From the NCBI RefSeq assembly GCF_021531815.1, contig NZ_JADYUM010000002.1, forward strand, positions 124,001-188,000: a stretch of 64,000 nt of DNA, read 5' to 3'. The notes under the pieces are model-generated. The model searched no databases. It saw only the letters and a program-made list of their open reading frames with translations, and had not been told where the DNA came from. Source of the DNA: Pseudoflavonifractor phocaeensis (GTDB taxonomy: Bacteria > Bacillota > Clostridia > Oscillospirales > Oscillospiraceae). This document shows, one piece after another, positions 47,736-56,859 of this stretch. The number at the start of each line of letters is the position of its first letter. Position 1 is the stretch's first letter. Made by a program: the position numbers and the translations under genes.

Positions 47736-47896
47736 CAGAGCTTTTGACGGTCAAAGAGGTGGCGGCATTTCTGAAGGTCAGCCGTACCCAGGTAAGAAGA
47801 CTGATCCGCTCCGGTCAGCTGAAAGGTATGATAATTGGCCGAGAGTATAGGATCTCGCTGGCCAGTCTGGCGGAGTTTACGGAGGAAGCTTTATAA
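47726..47896 (+). CDS. excisionase-type helix-turn-helix protein (56 aa)
   Basis: Short gene: MTELLTVKEVAAFLKVS, RTQVRRLIRSGQLKG, GREYRISLASLAEF. This is the compact HTH_17 (excisionase/DNA-binding) domain in full. It starts inside the end of the preceding gene (10-base overlap), so translation is probably coupled. Confidence 0.7.
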   Translation: MGMTELLTVKEVAAFLKVSRTQVRRLIRSGQLKGMIIGREYRISLASLAEFTEEAL

Positions 47897-48039
47897 AATC
47901 GAGTGTGCTAGTTATTGGAAAATCATGCCAGCGTCCATTATTTTTAGATTATTCCAAAATTAGAGAATGAGGTGCAGTCAGACATCGGATGTATGGCTTC
48001 CCAGATTTCGCAGACAAAGGTGTTATTGATTCCTCACAA

Positions 48040-48086
48040 AATAATGAATGGCCTCAGGAAATGTTCCCCTGAGGCCATTCATTATT
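48040..48086. terminator. 19-bp hairpin downstream of the small genes
   Basis: Arm AATAATGAATGGCCTCAGG (48040-48058) pairs with 48068-48086; short T runs follow on the minus strand. About 47 bases past the stop of the 77-aa gene. The 47897-48039 stretch before it shows nothing else. Confidence 0.7.
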
Positions 48087-48133
48087 TATTATTAAGGTAC
48101 AGGATCAAAAAATGTGCAAATGGAGATATTTTG

Positions 48134-48367
48134 TTATCTTCTGTGCTTTATTGCTTCGGCGACCTCTTCCTTGGAATATCCTCGCTCCTGCAGCAGCAGG
48201 GAGCAGGCAGCCCTCTGCTGATAACTGCCATAGTGAAGGTTCCGGAACAACTGATCATCGCTGTAACAATCCAGTCGATCCTTGAGTTCCTGAATCTCCG
48301 CAGCGTTTTGTTGCAGAGCGTCATAAGCACTGCTTCCTGCTTTTTTTAATGTATCAAAAAATCCCAT
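48134..48367 (-). CDS. hypothetical small protein (77 aa)
   Basis: MGFFDTLKKAGSSAYDAL, helical, then LKDRLDCYSDDQLFRNL and a C-terminal QERGYSKEEVAEAIKHRR. AGGAGAG sits about 9 bases upstream of ATG 48367. Unrecognised; the amphipathic N-terminus and EEV-AI motif are typical of small soluble helical proteins. 14 bases after the zinc-ribbon gene and probably co-transcribed with it. Confidence 0.6.
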   Translation of the reverse strand: MGFFDTLKKAGSSAYDALQQNAAEIQELKDRLDCYSDDQLFRNLHYGSYQQRAACSLLLQERGYSKEEVAEAIKHRR

Positions 48368-48381
48368 CGTCTGCTCTCCTC

Positions 48382-48513
48382 TCAATATTTTCTGGATACC
48401 TTCCAGGTGTGGGGCTTATCTCCTGTTTTACGAGGACACTTTCCCGGTTCAGGGCGTCCCTTCCCATCAATTTTGATTACTCTCTTTCCGCACCAAGTGC
48501 ACTGGAACTCCAT
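48382..48513 (-). CDS. small zinc-ribbon protein, 5' region displaced by a rearrangement
   Basis: 43 aa from ATG 48513: MEFQCTWCGKRV, GRPEPGKCPRKTG, HTWKVSRKY. CxxC plus a further Cys and His look like a small zinc-binding fold. The ATG is the very first codon after the breakpoint that also cuts hsdS, and no ribosome site lies upstream. If the 48513-60180 segment is inverted, the bases before 60180 supply AGGGTG and ATG-GTG-GCG-GTT-GTC-AAG-CAT in frame, giving a 50-aa protein. Confidence 0.6.
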   Translation of the reverse strand: MEFQCTWCGKRVIKIDGKGRPEPGKCPRKTGDKPHTWKVSRKY

Positions 48514-49502
48514 AAATAAGCAACCGTTGAACCCGCCTGCAATCCGTCAATCTGTTTCCTAAACCCCGGCATTGTGAATAGATGGGAAATGTACAGAGCT
48601 GTAACAGAATTAGAGAACTGTGATAGCCAAGTAATCATTCCATCTTGAAAGTAAAACTTATCCTCTGGTTTAATGATATAGCATCGTCCTAATGTACCCC
48701 GTGCTGTAACAAGAATATCTCCACTCTTAGGAACAAGCCCCAGTTCAAGTAATTCTGAAAATCTTGACTCTGGAATATACAAATCACAATCATTTATTCC
48801 TGTATCCATTTTGTTAACCAAGTCAGAAATCCTTAAGAAAGGAACCCCTTCTGTACTCTGTTCGTTTTGATATATTCGTTTGCTTGAACCTACTTCACAA
48901 AGTTCTCCAAGAGATTCAGTTTTCCAACCCTTATTGTTATATTCTGGGTCGCCAAACAGTTCGACAAATCGAGCTTTGACCAACTCGTCCAGCTTGGCAA
49001 GTTGCTGCTTGCGTAGGGAAATCAGATGATAAATATGTCCAAGCTGTTTTGCGGCTTTTTTCTGTTCTTCCAAACTCGGAAGCCTAATCTCAATATTTTC
49101 AACGATGCTTTTAGATATTTCCTTAAATGTTGCTCCTCGTCCAAGCGAATTTAAATAGTCTGTTTTACTCTTGAGGAAAAAATAGAGATACTCATTAAAA
49201 ATTACATCAGAACAAATTAGATTCTTAAATCCCTGATTACAGCACAATTCACATCCCGCGATTGCAGTTTTACCAATAGGCGCACGAGATGACAAAATGA
49301 CTGTACCCGCCGGCATATAGGATAACCCTGTTTTTTCTTTGCCGAGTTCTGAGATATGTCTCTGGGAATCAAAAAGATAACAGCTATCTTCATTCAGTTC
49401 AGCGGGTGTTATCCATTTAACATCTCCATCCCAATACTCCGGGATGTTTGTTTTTGGGGTGGAGCCAGACACGACTGTGCATATATCTCCTAATCTCGCC
49501 AT
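48477..49502 (-). pseudogene. hsdS: type I specificity subunit HsdS, 3' end displaced
   Basis: 341 aa as read. Two target-recognition domains (first MARLGDICTVVSGSTP, second from TESLGELCEVGSS) separated by the conserved helix SLEEQKKAAKQLGHIYHLISLRKQQLAKLDELV (part). The second domain reaches GLQAGSTVAYL (residue 330) and then reads WSSSALGAERE-stop, which is not family sequence. The expected continuation SISxxKK-PPIELQNQF is present at 60181-60348 on the plus strand. ATG 49502 overlaps the hsdM stop by one base. Confidence 0.85.
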
Positions 49503-50998
49503 CACAGCATCTCCTCCAGTTCCATCAGGCCCTGGGTGATCTGCATCTCCAACTCATGCAGATCTGCCATGATCTCCTGGGTGGAGGGGTACTCCACGGG
49601 CTTGTACTCCGTCTTTTTATACTTGTTGATGGACAGGTCGTAGCCGTTTTCCACGATCTCGGCCTTGGGGACAAAGAAGGACTGCTCCGTACGCTGGCGG
49701 TTCTCCTCATTCTGCAAATTGTGAAACCGGGCGACGATGTCGGGGATGTCGTTTTCCTTAACTTCGGTGCGCTTATCGTCCAGGCTGAACCCATCGGCCT
49801 GCATATCATAAAACCACACCTTGTCCGTGCCGCCATGGCCTGTCTTTGTGAACACCAGAATACCGGTGGACACGCCTGCGTAGGGCTTGAACACGCCGGA
49901 TGGCATGGAAATGACCGCTTCCAGCCGGTTGCTGTCTACAAGCTCCTTGCGGATGGCCTTGTGGGCGGTAGAGGAACCAAACAGCACGCCATCGGGCACA
50001 ATGACCGCTCCCCGGCCGCCCACCTTCAGCATCCGCAGGAACAGGGCCAGGAACAACAGCTCCGTCTTTTTCGTCTTGCAGATCTTCAGCAGATCAGCGG
50101 AGACGATGTCCGCGTCCAGGCTGCCCTTGAAAGGCGGGTTGGCCAGAATAAGGGAGTACTTCTCTTTGTCCGTGTTCTGGTCGCTGAGGCTGTCCCGGTA
50201 CTCAATGAAGGGGTTGTCGATGCCGTGAGTCATCATGTTCATGGCGCCGATGCGCAGCATGGTGCGGTCCATGTCGTAGCCATGGAACATGTGGTTCATG
50301 TAGTGGTCCTTCTTCTGCTTGTTGAAGAAGATCTCTTCCTTATAGTTCTCTTTCAGATACTCACCGGCGGACACCAGAAAACCGGAGGTGCCGCAGGCCG
50401 GATCACAGATCACGTCGTCCGGCCGGGGCTGCATCAGCTCCACCATCATGCGGATGATATGGCGGGGAGTGCGGAACTGGCCGTTGACGCCGGCGGTGGC
50501 AATTTTACTGAGGAGGTATTCATAAATGTCGCCGCGGGTGTCGCTGTCCTGCATCTGCGCCATCTGCTCATAAATGCCGTCCAGAGCGGTGACGATCTTA
50601 TCCAGCATCAGCGGCGTGGGGATTTTGAAAATGGCGTCGTCCATATACTTGGCGTAGGCACTGGACTTATCCCCATGAAGCGTTTTGATGAACGGGAACA
50701 CCCACTCCTGCACAGTAGCGTACATTTTTCCCGCAGGGAAATCGTGAAATACCGACCACTTCAACTGATTGCCGGGAATGGTGCGGTCGCCGATCTTTAC
50801 CTCGTCAGCAAAGATACTCTTGTGAGGCAGGCCCAGCATGGCGCTCTCTTTTGCCCGCAGATTGTCGGTATCGTCCAGATCGCGGATAAACATCAGATAG
50901 GTCATCTGCTCCACGACGTCCAGCGGGTTGGTTATGCCGCCGGTCCAGAATACGGTCCACAAACTGTCGATCTTATTTTTCAGTTCACCAGTGATCAT
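49502..50998 (-). CDS. hsdM: type I DNA methyltransferase HsdM
   Basis: 498 aa, full length. N-terminal helical HsdM_N (LKNKIDSLWTVFWTGG), SAM motif I CDPACGTSGFLVSAG, catalytic motif IV ANPPFKGS, and a C-terminal helix contacting HsdS. Methylates adenine in the bipartite site chosen by HsdS. Start ATG 50998 immediately follows the fic stop. Without an intact HsdS in the present orientation the complex is expected to be non-specific or inactive. Confidence 0.93.
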   Translation of the reverse strand: MITGELKNKIDSLWTVFWTGGITNPLDVVEQMTYLMFIRDLDDTDNLRAKESAMLGLPHKSIFADEVKIGDRTIPGNQLKWSVFHDFPAGKMYATVQEWVFPFIKTLHGDKSSAYAKYMDDAIFKIPTPLMLDKIVTALDGIYEQMAQMQDSDTRGDIYEYLLSKIATAGVNGQFRTPRHIIRMMVELMQPRPDDVICDPACGTSGFLVSAGEYLKENYKEEIFFNKQKKDHYMNHMFHGYDMDRTMLRIGAMNMMTHGIDNPFIEYRDSLSDQNTDKEKYSLILANPPFKGSLDADIVSADLLKICKTKKTELLFLALFLRMLKVGGRGAVIVPDGVLFGSSTAHKAIRKELVDSNRLEAVISMPSGVFKPYAGVSTGILVFTKTGHGGTDKVWFYDMQADGFSLDDKRTEVKENDIPDIVARFHNLQNEENRQRTEQSFFVPKAEIVENGYDLSINKYKKTEYKPVEYPSTQEIMADLHELEMQITQGLMELEEML

Positions 50999-51000
50999 AA

Positions 51001-52056
51001 TCAGTCGTTCTCCCTGTTCCAAATGTAGGCGGTATAGCGTCCGCCGCTGAGTTTGATGATCTCGCCGCTTTTCTGTAATTCGCTTAGTGTCCGCTGCACG
51101 GTGGCCTGGCTGATGTCCGGGCATTTCTCCATGATCTCCACCTTGGTGATCTTGCCGAGGGTGTCTTTGATCAGTTCGCGGATCCGGTCTGGCTTGGACA
51201 GGCCCTTTGTTGTCAGAAACTGCACACGGGAAGAAAAATCTCGATAGGCAGCGACAATCACGCCCAGCATGTAGCGCACAAATGGCCCATAGTCGTTGGC
51301 GTTCTCGTGCCACCCGGCGGAGCTTTGCTGCAGGGCTTCGTAATAGGTCTCTTTGCTCTGCTCGATCATTTTTTCTATGCTGATATATTTACCGACAATA
51401 TATCCGGAGCGATAGAGAAGCAATAGCGTCAGCAAGCGGCTCATTCGGCCATTTCCGTCGTTGAACGGGTGGATACAGAGAAAGTCCAGAATGAACATAG
51501 GAATGATCAGAAGGGGATCAGCACCAGACTGCACCGCATCGTCGTAAGCTTTGCAGGCGAGGTCAATGGCTTCCGGCGTTTCCCAGGCGGGGACAGGCTG
51601 GAAGCGGATACGTCTATTGCCCTCACTGTCAGTCTCCGCAATAACATTGTCGGAATTTTTATAGTTGCCGCCAATGGATATGCCGCTGAACTTATACAGG
51701 TCACGATGAAGCTGTAGGATCATGGTCGGGCGCAGGGGGATATATTCATAGTTTTCGTGAATCGTTGTGAGCACATCTCGGTAACCAGCAATCTCCTGCT
51801 CATTTCTGGTACGGGGAGTGGTTTTATCCAGAACGATTTTTTTCAAGCGGTCATCGGATGTATAAATGCCCTCAATTTTATTAGAGGCCTCTGTGCTCTG
51901 AATTTTTGCAATTTCAACCAACTGCGTTAGTGTATCATGCTTGGCCTCGATGAAAAGGTTTTGTTCGCCTTTAAATTCATGTATTTGAGTCAGAAGCGCC
52001 ACAATATCGGCAGTGAGCAGCTTTTGCCACTCAGCGGTGAGCTGGTAGTTGTGCAT
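51001..52056 (-). CDS. Fic-family protein with C-terminal winged helix
   Basis: 351 aa. Fic core with the full catalytic motif HPFNDGNGRM (His196), so predicted AMP- or other nucleotide-transferase. The N-terminal inhibitory motif [S/T]xxxE[G/N] is present as S58NKIEG63 (class II, self-inhibited). C-terminal winged helix SQATVQRTLSELQKSG. Start 52056 has GAGG about 8 bases ahead. The stop touches the hsdM start, so it is the first gene of the hsd operon; such Fic genes recur in type I systems. Confidence 0.9.
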   Translation of the reverse strand: MHNYQLTAEWQKLLTADIVALLTQIHEFKGEQNLFIEAKHDTLTQLVEIAKIQSTEASNKIEGIYTSDDRLKKIVLDKTTPRTRNEQEIAGYRDVLTTIHENYEYIPLRPTMILQLHRDLYKFSGISIGGNYKNSDNVIAETDSEGNRRIRFQPVPAWETPEAIDLACKAYDDAVQSGADPLLIIPMFILDFLCIHPFNDGNGRMSRLLTLLLLYRSGYIVGKYISIEKMIEQSKETYYEALQQSSAGWHENANDYGPFVRYMLGVIVAAYRDFSSRVQFLTTKGLSKPDRIRELIKDTLGKITKVEIMEKCPDISQATVQRTLSELQKSGEIIKLSGGRYTAYIWNREND

Positions 52057-52197
52057 AAAAGATACCTCAACATTGTACATTCAGAATTGTTCTCAATTTA
52101 TTATATGGCTATTATACTCCCAAGTCAATCAATTTACTCATTTTTAGATTAATGATCAAATTGAGGGGCTGAGCTATAAAATAAACCATATTGAACG

Positions 52198-52752
52198 TCA
52201 GGGCACTGTATTCCGAACCTTGCGGTAAAATGTACTGGGCTTCATATTCAGACGCCGCATGGCCTCCGCTGCTGTAATTTCACCGCGCCTCCACATATCG
52301 GTGACCTCTTGGAAATGCGGCGGCGTAATAGGTTTTCGTCCGGTGTATTTCCCAGCCTTCTTCGCAATGGCGATTCCCTCGCGCTGTCGCTGCAAAATAT
52401 ACTCCCGCTCCAGCTCGGCCACGGCACCGAAGATAGTCAGCATAAACTTTCCGGTGGGGGTGGTGGTATCGATGGCCTCCTTGCGGGAGACAAACTCCAC
52501 ATCTTTTTTCGTCAACTGCTCCACCAGCTCCAGCAGATCCCGTGTGTTCCGTGCAAAACGGCTGATGGATTCCACGATCACCGTATCACCCTGGCGCACA
52601 TAGGCCAGCATCTTCTTCAGTTCCGGCCTGTCCGTATTTTTGCCACTGGCCTTGTCAATGTATAGCTGTTCCACGCCAAGCTCCTGCATCAGCACTTCCT
52701 GTCTGGCTGTGTTCTGTTCCTGGGTGCTGACCCGTACATATCCAACTTTCAT
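52198..52752 (-). CDS. small serine recombinase (resolvase/invertase)
   Basis: 184 aa. N-terminal catalytic domain with MKVGYVRVSTQEQNTARQ (catalytic Ser in YVRVST), KNTDRPELKKML, and IVESISRFARNTRDL, the E helix LEREYILQRQREGIAIAK, then a Hin/Pin-type HTH (ITAAEAMRRLNMKPSTFYRKV). Complete, so able to cut and rejoin short sites. It lies inside the 11.7 kb segment whose ends are split genes, and next to a repeat-rich region. Confidence 0.9.
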   Translation of the reverse strand: MKVGYVRVSTQEQNTARQEVLMQELGVEQLYIDKASGKNTDRPELKKMLAYVRQGDTVIVESISRFARNTRDLLELVEQLTKKDVEFVSRKEAIDTTTPTGKFMLTIFGAVAELEREYILQRQREGIAIAKKAGKYTGRKPITPPHFQEVTDMWRRGEITAAEAMRRLNMKPSTFYRKVRNTVP

Positions 52753-52769
52753 AGTTACATCTCCATTTT

Positions 52770-52875
52770 CCCAATAGGGTCAGTTTCCAAATTGGCACAT
52801 GCCAAAATGCCAAAACCAACCCTATTGGGACAGTTTTTTCCTATGCCATTGGGGTAAACCCTATTGGCACATGTT
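52770..52875. repeat. inverted and direct repeats upstream of the recombinase
   Basis: CCCAATAGGGT (52770-52780) is inverted as ACCCTATTGGG at 52819-52829 and partly repeated as ACCCTATTGG at 52858. ATTGGCACATG occurs directly repeated at 52790-52800 and 52863-52873. Arrangement fits res-type recombination sites or an autoregulatory operator of the adjacent recombinase. Confidence 0.55.
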
Positions 52876-52877
52876 TA

Positions 52878-53273
52878 TCAGGGCATGATGATGATTTGAC
52901 TGCCAATGTTCAGAAACAGTTCCGGCTTGGCAAACACCGTCTTATAGTGCTGTACCTGTTCATCGGTCAGAGAAGTAAAGTTTTCCTCATCCGGCGGGGC
53001 GCCGCAGAGGAGGAATGTTCCACAGACAACATCGTAGGCTTTCCCGGTATGAGGTTCCCGCAGCGCCCGGTTCATAGGCAGCCCCATCAGTTTTCCCTCA
53101 TCGTTGCAGATCAGAGCCACTGGTTCCTCAAAGGGATACAGCGCCTGGATCAAACCACCTACGATTTTTTGCATCGCGGCGAGACCGGAAGGGATTTCTT
53201 TTTCATAAGGGGCCTTTCCGGGTTCCACGATCAGAACGCGCAGCACAGCAGTTCTTGCTTCATATGGTTCCAC
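52878..53273 (-). CDS. DUF3846-type small protein
   Basis: 131 aa from GTG 53273, with GAGGAG about 10 bases upstream inside the preceding gene, which it overlaps by 14 bases. Sequence begins EPYEARTAVLRVLIVEPGK, with IPSGLAAMQKIVGGLIQALYPF and the family-like VALICNDEGKLMGLPMNRAL, ending in a FLNIGSQIIIMP tail. DUF3846 proteins are typical of integrative elements. Third gene of an amidoligase - GATase - DUF3846 operon; function unknown. Confidence 0.65.
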   Translation of the reverse strand: MEPYEARTAVLRVLIVEPGKAPYEKEIPSGLAAMQKIVGGLIQALYPFEEPVALICNDEGKLMGLPMNRALREPHTGKAYDVVCGTFLLCGAPPDEENFTSLTDEQVQHYKTVFAKPELFLNIGSQIIIMP

Positions 53274-54201
53274 AGTACAACATCTCCTCAACATCGTCGG
53301 TGGTAAATCCGTCCGCAAGCAGGGCATCCACATACCCGGATGAGAAGCCATAGAAAGACGCCACCGATTTCAATTCCCGGATATACTCCTGCTCAGCTGC
53401 AGTTTGGAGCGGGACATACCGGCTTCTGGCTGGAGGCTCCAGCAGAAAGGAATATGGGGCATACCAGCGGGAATACAGATTCCGGGTGTCAAAGGAACCA
53501 CGGGTCTGAAGTCCGTTTGCGTCGATTTTCAGAATCTCACCGCACTCCAGCTTGACCTGGGACGGCTTATCCAATCGATAGGGCATGTGAACGATAGCAT
53601 TTATGAGAATCTCCTCGGTAGAGGCGTAGAGGTACAGGCCGCTGTCGAGATAGTGGTAGATACACAGGGGATTATCCCCTTTAACGAAGTAGAGATCATC
53701 CCGGTCATCCAATACGGTAAAGGAGAAGGAGCCCTCCACCTGTTCCGCCATGTATTTCAGGCTGGCAAAGGTGAGGGCTCCCTGTTGCTGGAGCAGCTGA
53801 ACGGCTATAAAGCTGTCCGTCTCGATATTTGTCTGGGGCAACTTTTTCTCCTTGCGCAACAGAACATCATTGTACAGAACTCCGTTATGGGCCAGGGCAA
53901 AGGTATTGCTGCCCGCTCTGGCCTGGAAAGGATGATTATTGTTGTTACGCCGCGCGTCCCCCTGAGTAGTCATTCGGGCATGCCCCATGACCACTTTCGT
54001 CCCCGCCGGGATATGGAAACGGAGCTTGTGGCCGGGGACAGGGCGTTTGTACACCCGCAGCTTCCCCCGGGCGTTATAGGCAATCCCGGTGGCATCAGTG
54101 CCTCTGGCTTCGCTGGCTGCGGCCAGGAAATGGAGCATTCGTGACTTTTGCTTCTCGGAAAACTGGTCTCTTGGGTCAAGGATTCCAAACAGACAGCACA
54201 T
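53260..54201 (-). CDS. class II glutamine amidotransferase-domain protein
   Basis: 313 aa. N-terminal Ntn-hydrolase GATase II fold: MCCLFGILD gives the nucleophile Cys2 after Met removal, then RGTDATGIAY, GHARMTTQG, and AHNGVLYND, the usual Arg/Gly/Asn glutaminase-site elements. It would release ammonia from glutamine or cut/transfer gamma-glutamyl groups. The C-terminal ~90 residues have no recognised domain. Its ATG overlaps the amidoligase stop by one base (TGATG), so the pair should be made in equal amounts. Confidence 0.82.
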   Translation of the reverse strand: MCCLFGILDPRDQFSEKQKSRMLHFLAAASEARGTDATGIAYNARGKLRVYKRPVPGHKLRFHIPAGTKVVMGHARMTTQGDARRNNNNHPFQARAGSNTFALAHNGVLYNDVLLRKEKKLPQTNIETDSFIAVQLLQQQGALTFASLKYMAEQVEGSFSFTVLDDRDDLYFVKGDNPLCIYHYLDSGLYLYASTEEILINAIVHMPYRLDKPSQVKLECGEILKIDANGLQTRGSFDTRNLYSRWYAPYSFLLEPPARSRYVPLQTAAEQEYIRELKSVASFYGFSSGYVDALLADGFTTDDVEEMLYCGTI

Positions 54202-55310
54202 CAGATCTCCACCTCGCTCTCTACCGGCTCATTGACGTACAGTCGCCGCTCTTTCAGGTATTGGACCAGCTCCGGCTGGGTACATCCGGCGACGAAGGTG
54301 GTCCAGGACATGTTTTTCACTTCCTCGTCAGACAAGAAAAGGGCCACATCGCAGACCCTGTCAATGAGCTGCAATGTGGCGATCAAAGTATTGAGTTTTA
54401 AGGTCCCACGGAAGATGCGGAACTCAATGGTATCCGTGTTGGTCAGGTTGACGCAGGTGTATCTCCCAGCCCCATACCCTTTCTTGGCGTGGTCCAGGAT
54501 GTCACGGGGCTGCTCCTTGTAGCCGTACCGGGCTGCCCAGCGCTCCAGCTGGCGCTGGGTACGACGGCTGAACTTCAACAACTCGTCCCAGTGCTTCTCA
54601 AAGAAGTAGAGGATTCGAGCGATCACGGCGTCCTGCTCCGCTTCGGTCGGCCCAAAAGCTGCCCGGCTGACGTGGATGTGGAGGCCGCAGGTAGAGGCCT
54701 GATGGGACTGGTAGCCCAGCCGGACCGTTTCCCTCAGGATGTCCACCCAGGGCATCTCTTTCTGGTGAAAGGCCAGGGACATGGGATGGCTCACCAGTTC
54801 AAAGCCATCGTCCAGAGAGCCGTCATGTTTGCAGTACAGCAGCTCCGAACCGCCTCTATTTGCCACGTCCAGAATCTGTGACGCCTTGCTGTCAAGTTCC
54901 CCCGCTCCGTCGATCTCCAGCTCGACGCCCATGTAGCGGGGACCTTCTCCATAGAAAATGGGCTCCGGCTTATAATAGTAGTCGTTAATCCCCTTGGGTG
55001 AGGCGTAGTAGCAGACGTTGCAGTAGGGATACTCCTCATCCTCGTCGGAGTCCTGGTAGAAGGCCTCGGACCGTCTGAGAAGCATACCACAACGGGTGCA
55101 GGTGGTGTAGTGCTCGTCAAAACAGTCTTGGCACAAGGGATGCATTTCGGTCCCTGCATTGTTCTCCCACAGGATTCGTTCCCCGCACACCCGGCAAAGC
55201 GTGGTGTGTTCCGCCAAGCAGCTGGGACACAGCTCCCGTCCATCCACTTGTGTTCTCCGATCTGTCGGGTACTCGGCTCCGCAAATGCTACATACAAAGG
55301 TTTCTTTCAT
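54201..55310 (-). CDS. amidoligase (COOH-NH2 ligase fold) with N-terminal zinc ribbons
   Basis: 369 aa from ATG 55310 (AGGAGG 8 bases upstream). Residues 1-105 carry several CxxC pairs (CSIC, CPSC, CRVC, CQDC, CTRC, CNVC), i.e. multiple zinc knuckles. Residues 120-365 are an amidoligase: MGVELEID (Glu130/132), CKHDGSLDDGFELVSHP, CGLHIHVSR (His211, His213) and EFRIFRGTL (Arg). Family members join a carboxyl to an amine with ATP. Linked one-base-overlapping to a class II glutamine amidotransferase, a known gene partnership for this fold; the substrate is unknown. Confidence 0.85.
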   Translation of the reverse strand: MKETFVCSICGAEYPTDRRTQVDGRELCPSCLAEHTTLCRVCGERILWENNAGTEMHPLCQDCFDEHYTTCTRCGMLLRRSEAFYQDSDEDEEYPYCNVCYYASPKGINDYYYKPEPIFYGEGPRYMGVELEIDGAGELDSKASQILDVANRGGSELLYCKHDGSLDDGFELVSHPMSLAFHQKEMPWVDILRETVRLGYQSHQASTCGLHIHVSRAAFGPTEAEQDAVIARILYFFEKHWDELLKFSRRTQRQLERWAARYGYKEQPRDILDHAKKGYGAGRYTCVNLTNTDTIEFRIFRGTLKLNTLIATLQLIDRVCDVALFLSDEEVKNMSWTTFVAGCTQPELVQYLKERRLYVNEPVESEVEI

Positions 55311-55437
55311 GCTGTTTTCCTCCTGAAATTGATTTGGTCCCCGGGGAATTACCCCGAGGACCTTCATGGTTATAATATATATCTCTGTCTGGAAGGAAAC
55401 CAGAATGGTAATCGTCAATTCGGTACTGTCAAGAGTT

Positions 55438-56859
55438 GGACCTGTTGACAAAGTGGCGTATAAACCCTTTCTATGGTATAATAACCATAGGGAGGGATGT
55501 GGCATGATGGGGCGCCAAAGCAGACAAATGGCAATAATTTTCGTGGATATGGAGTCATTGATTCCAGAGAACCATCTGCTGCGGAAGATTGACCGGACAG
55601 TATCCTTTAATTTTATCTATGATCTTCTGGCACCGTATTATCCGGCGACTGGCCGTCCATCTGTCGACCCTGTCAGTATGTTCAAAATGCTCTTGATTGG
55701 ATATCTGTATGGCATCAAATCAGAGCGGCGGCTGGTAGAGGAAGTTCAGCTCAACATCGCCTACCGATGGTTCTGTGGATTCGAACTGGATGACGCCATC
55801 CCGGATCACTCCACATTCAGCAAAACCAGGACACGCAAATGGCAGCAGAGCAACCTTTTTCAGAAAGCCTTTTATGAAATCGTGAAACAGTGTATAGCTG
55901 GCGGCCTTATAGATGGAAAAGCCATGGCTGCGGACGGAAGCTACATTCCAGCCAACGTATCAAGAGAAAGCTGGATTGATGTAGAAATAGAAGTTGAGCA
56001 AAGTATGCAAAGCTATCTTGACTCCTTGGATGAAGAACTTTCCAACCAGCCGGGGTTCAAAAAGCCGCCAACGAGAATAGCACGGAAACGTCGCACTACC
56101 AGCCATACGGATCCAGACAGCGGCTATATTAATCACGGCAGTAAACGCGGCATTTTAACAGGCGTTGATGTATATCCTGCCAATGAGAAAGAAAGTATCC
56201 TGGTCTTGCGGCATTTGGAACGGCAAATCAATCTTGGTATCCCAATGAAACGACTTGCTCTGGATCGCGGATATGAAACTGGTGCTGTCCACCGGGGACT
56301 GGAACTTCTGGGTATTACCGGATATATCCCTGCAATCCAGTTCTCCAATCCACCCGAGAAATATGGGTTCTCCTACGACCCGCAACAGGACGCGTTCATT
56401 TGTCCGGAAGGAGTTCCTCTTACATACCACAGGCTAAATTGCAACAAATCGACCGGAAAATATCTGCGTTGCTACCAAGTCGAGGGCGACGCTTGTATGC
56501 GCTGTTCAAAACGACAGAGTTGTTTTGACAAGGCTGGAATTCGGCGCAGGGTGCTGGCCAGCAGCTGCTATCCAGCATTTTTCAGAGGACATCAGCGGGT
56601 GGGAACTCCGGATTACCTATCTATGATGCGGCTTCGTAAAATCTGGGCCGAGGGCAGCTTCTCCGTTTTAAAACGGGAACACTGTATTTCAAAGATTCGA
56701 AAAAGGGGCATTCTTGCAGCCACGGAAGAATGCCTCCTTGCTGCCATGGCCCTAAACCTTAAAAGAATGGTAAATGCTATCTTTTTCTATCTCCAATTCC
56801 AATGTTCTGCCGAAAAACCTGTGGGTTTCGGCAGAATTTTTGCTTTTGTCAACAGGTCC
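55438..56859 (+). mobile_element. IS1182-family insertion sequence
   Basis: Bounded by a 15-bp perfect terminal inverted repeat, GGACCTGTTGACAAA at 55438-55452 and its complement at 56845-56859, around one transposase gene. The left end carries the TATGGTATAATAACCATAG palindrome that is also present in the second, decayed copy at 57823. Confidence 0.75.

Noticed and set aside
50999-51313. N-terminal extension of hsdM at 51313
   Set aside because: Lies antisense-free but inside the fic gene in another frame, and is Arg/Pro-rich; the start at 50998 has a ribosome site and the normal HsdM beginning.
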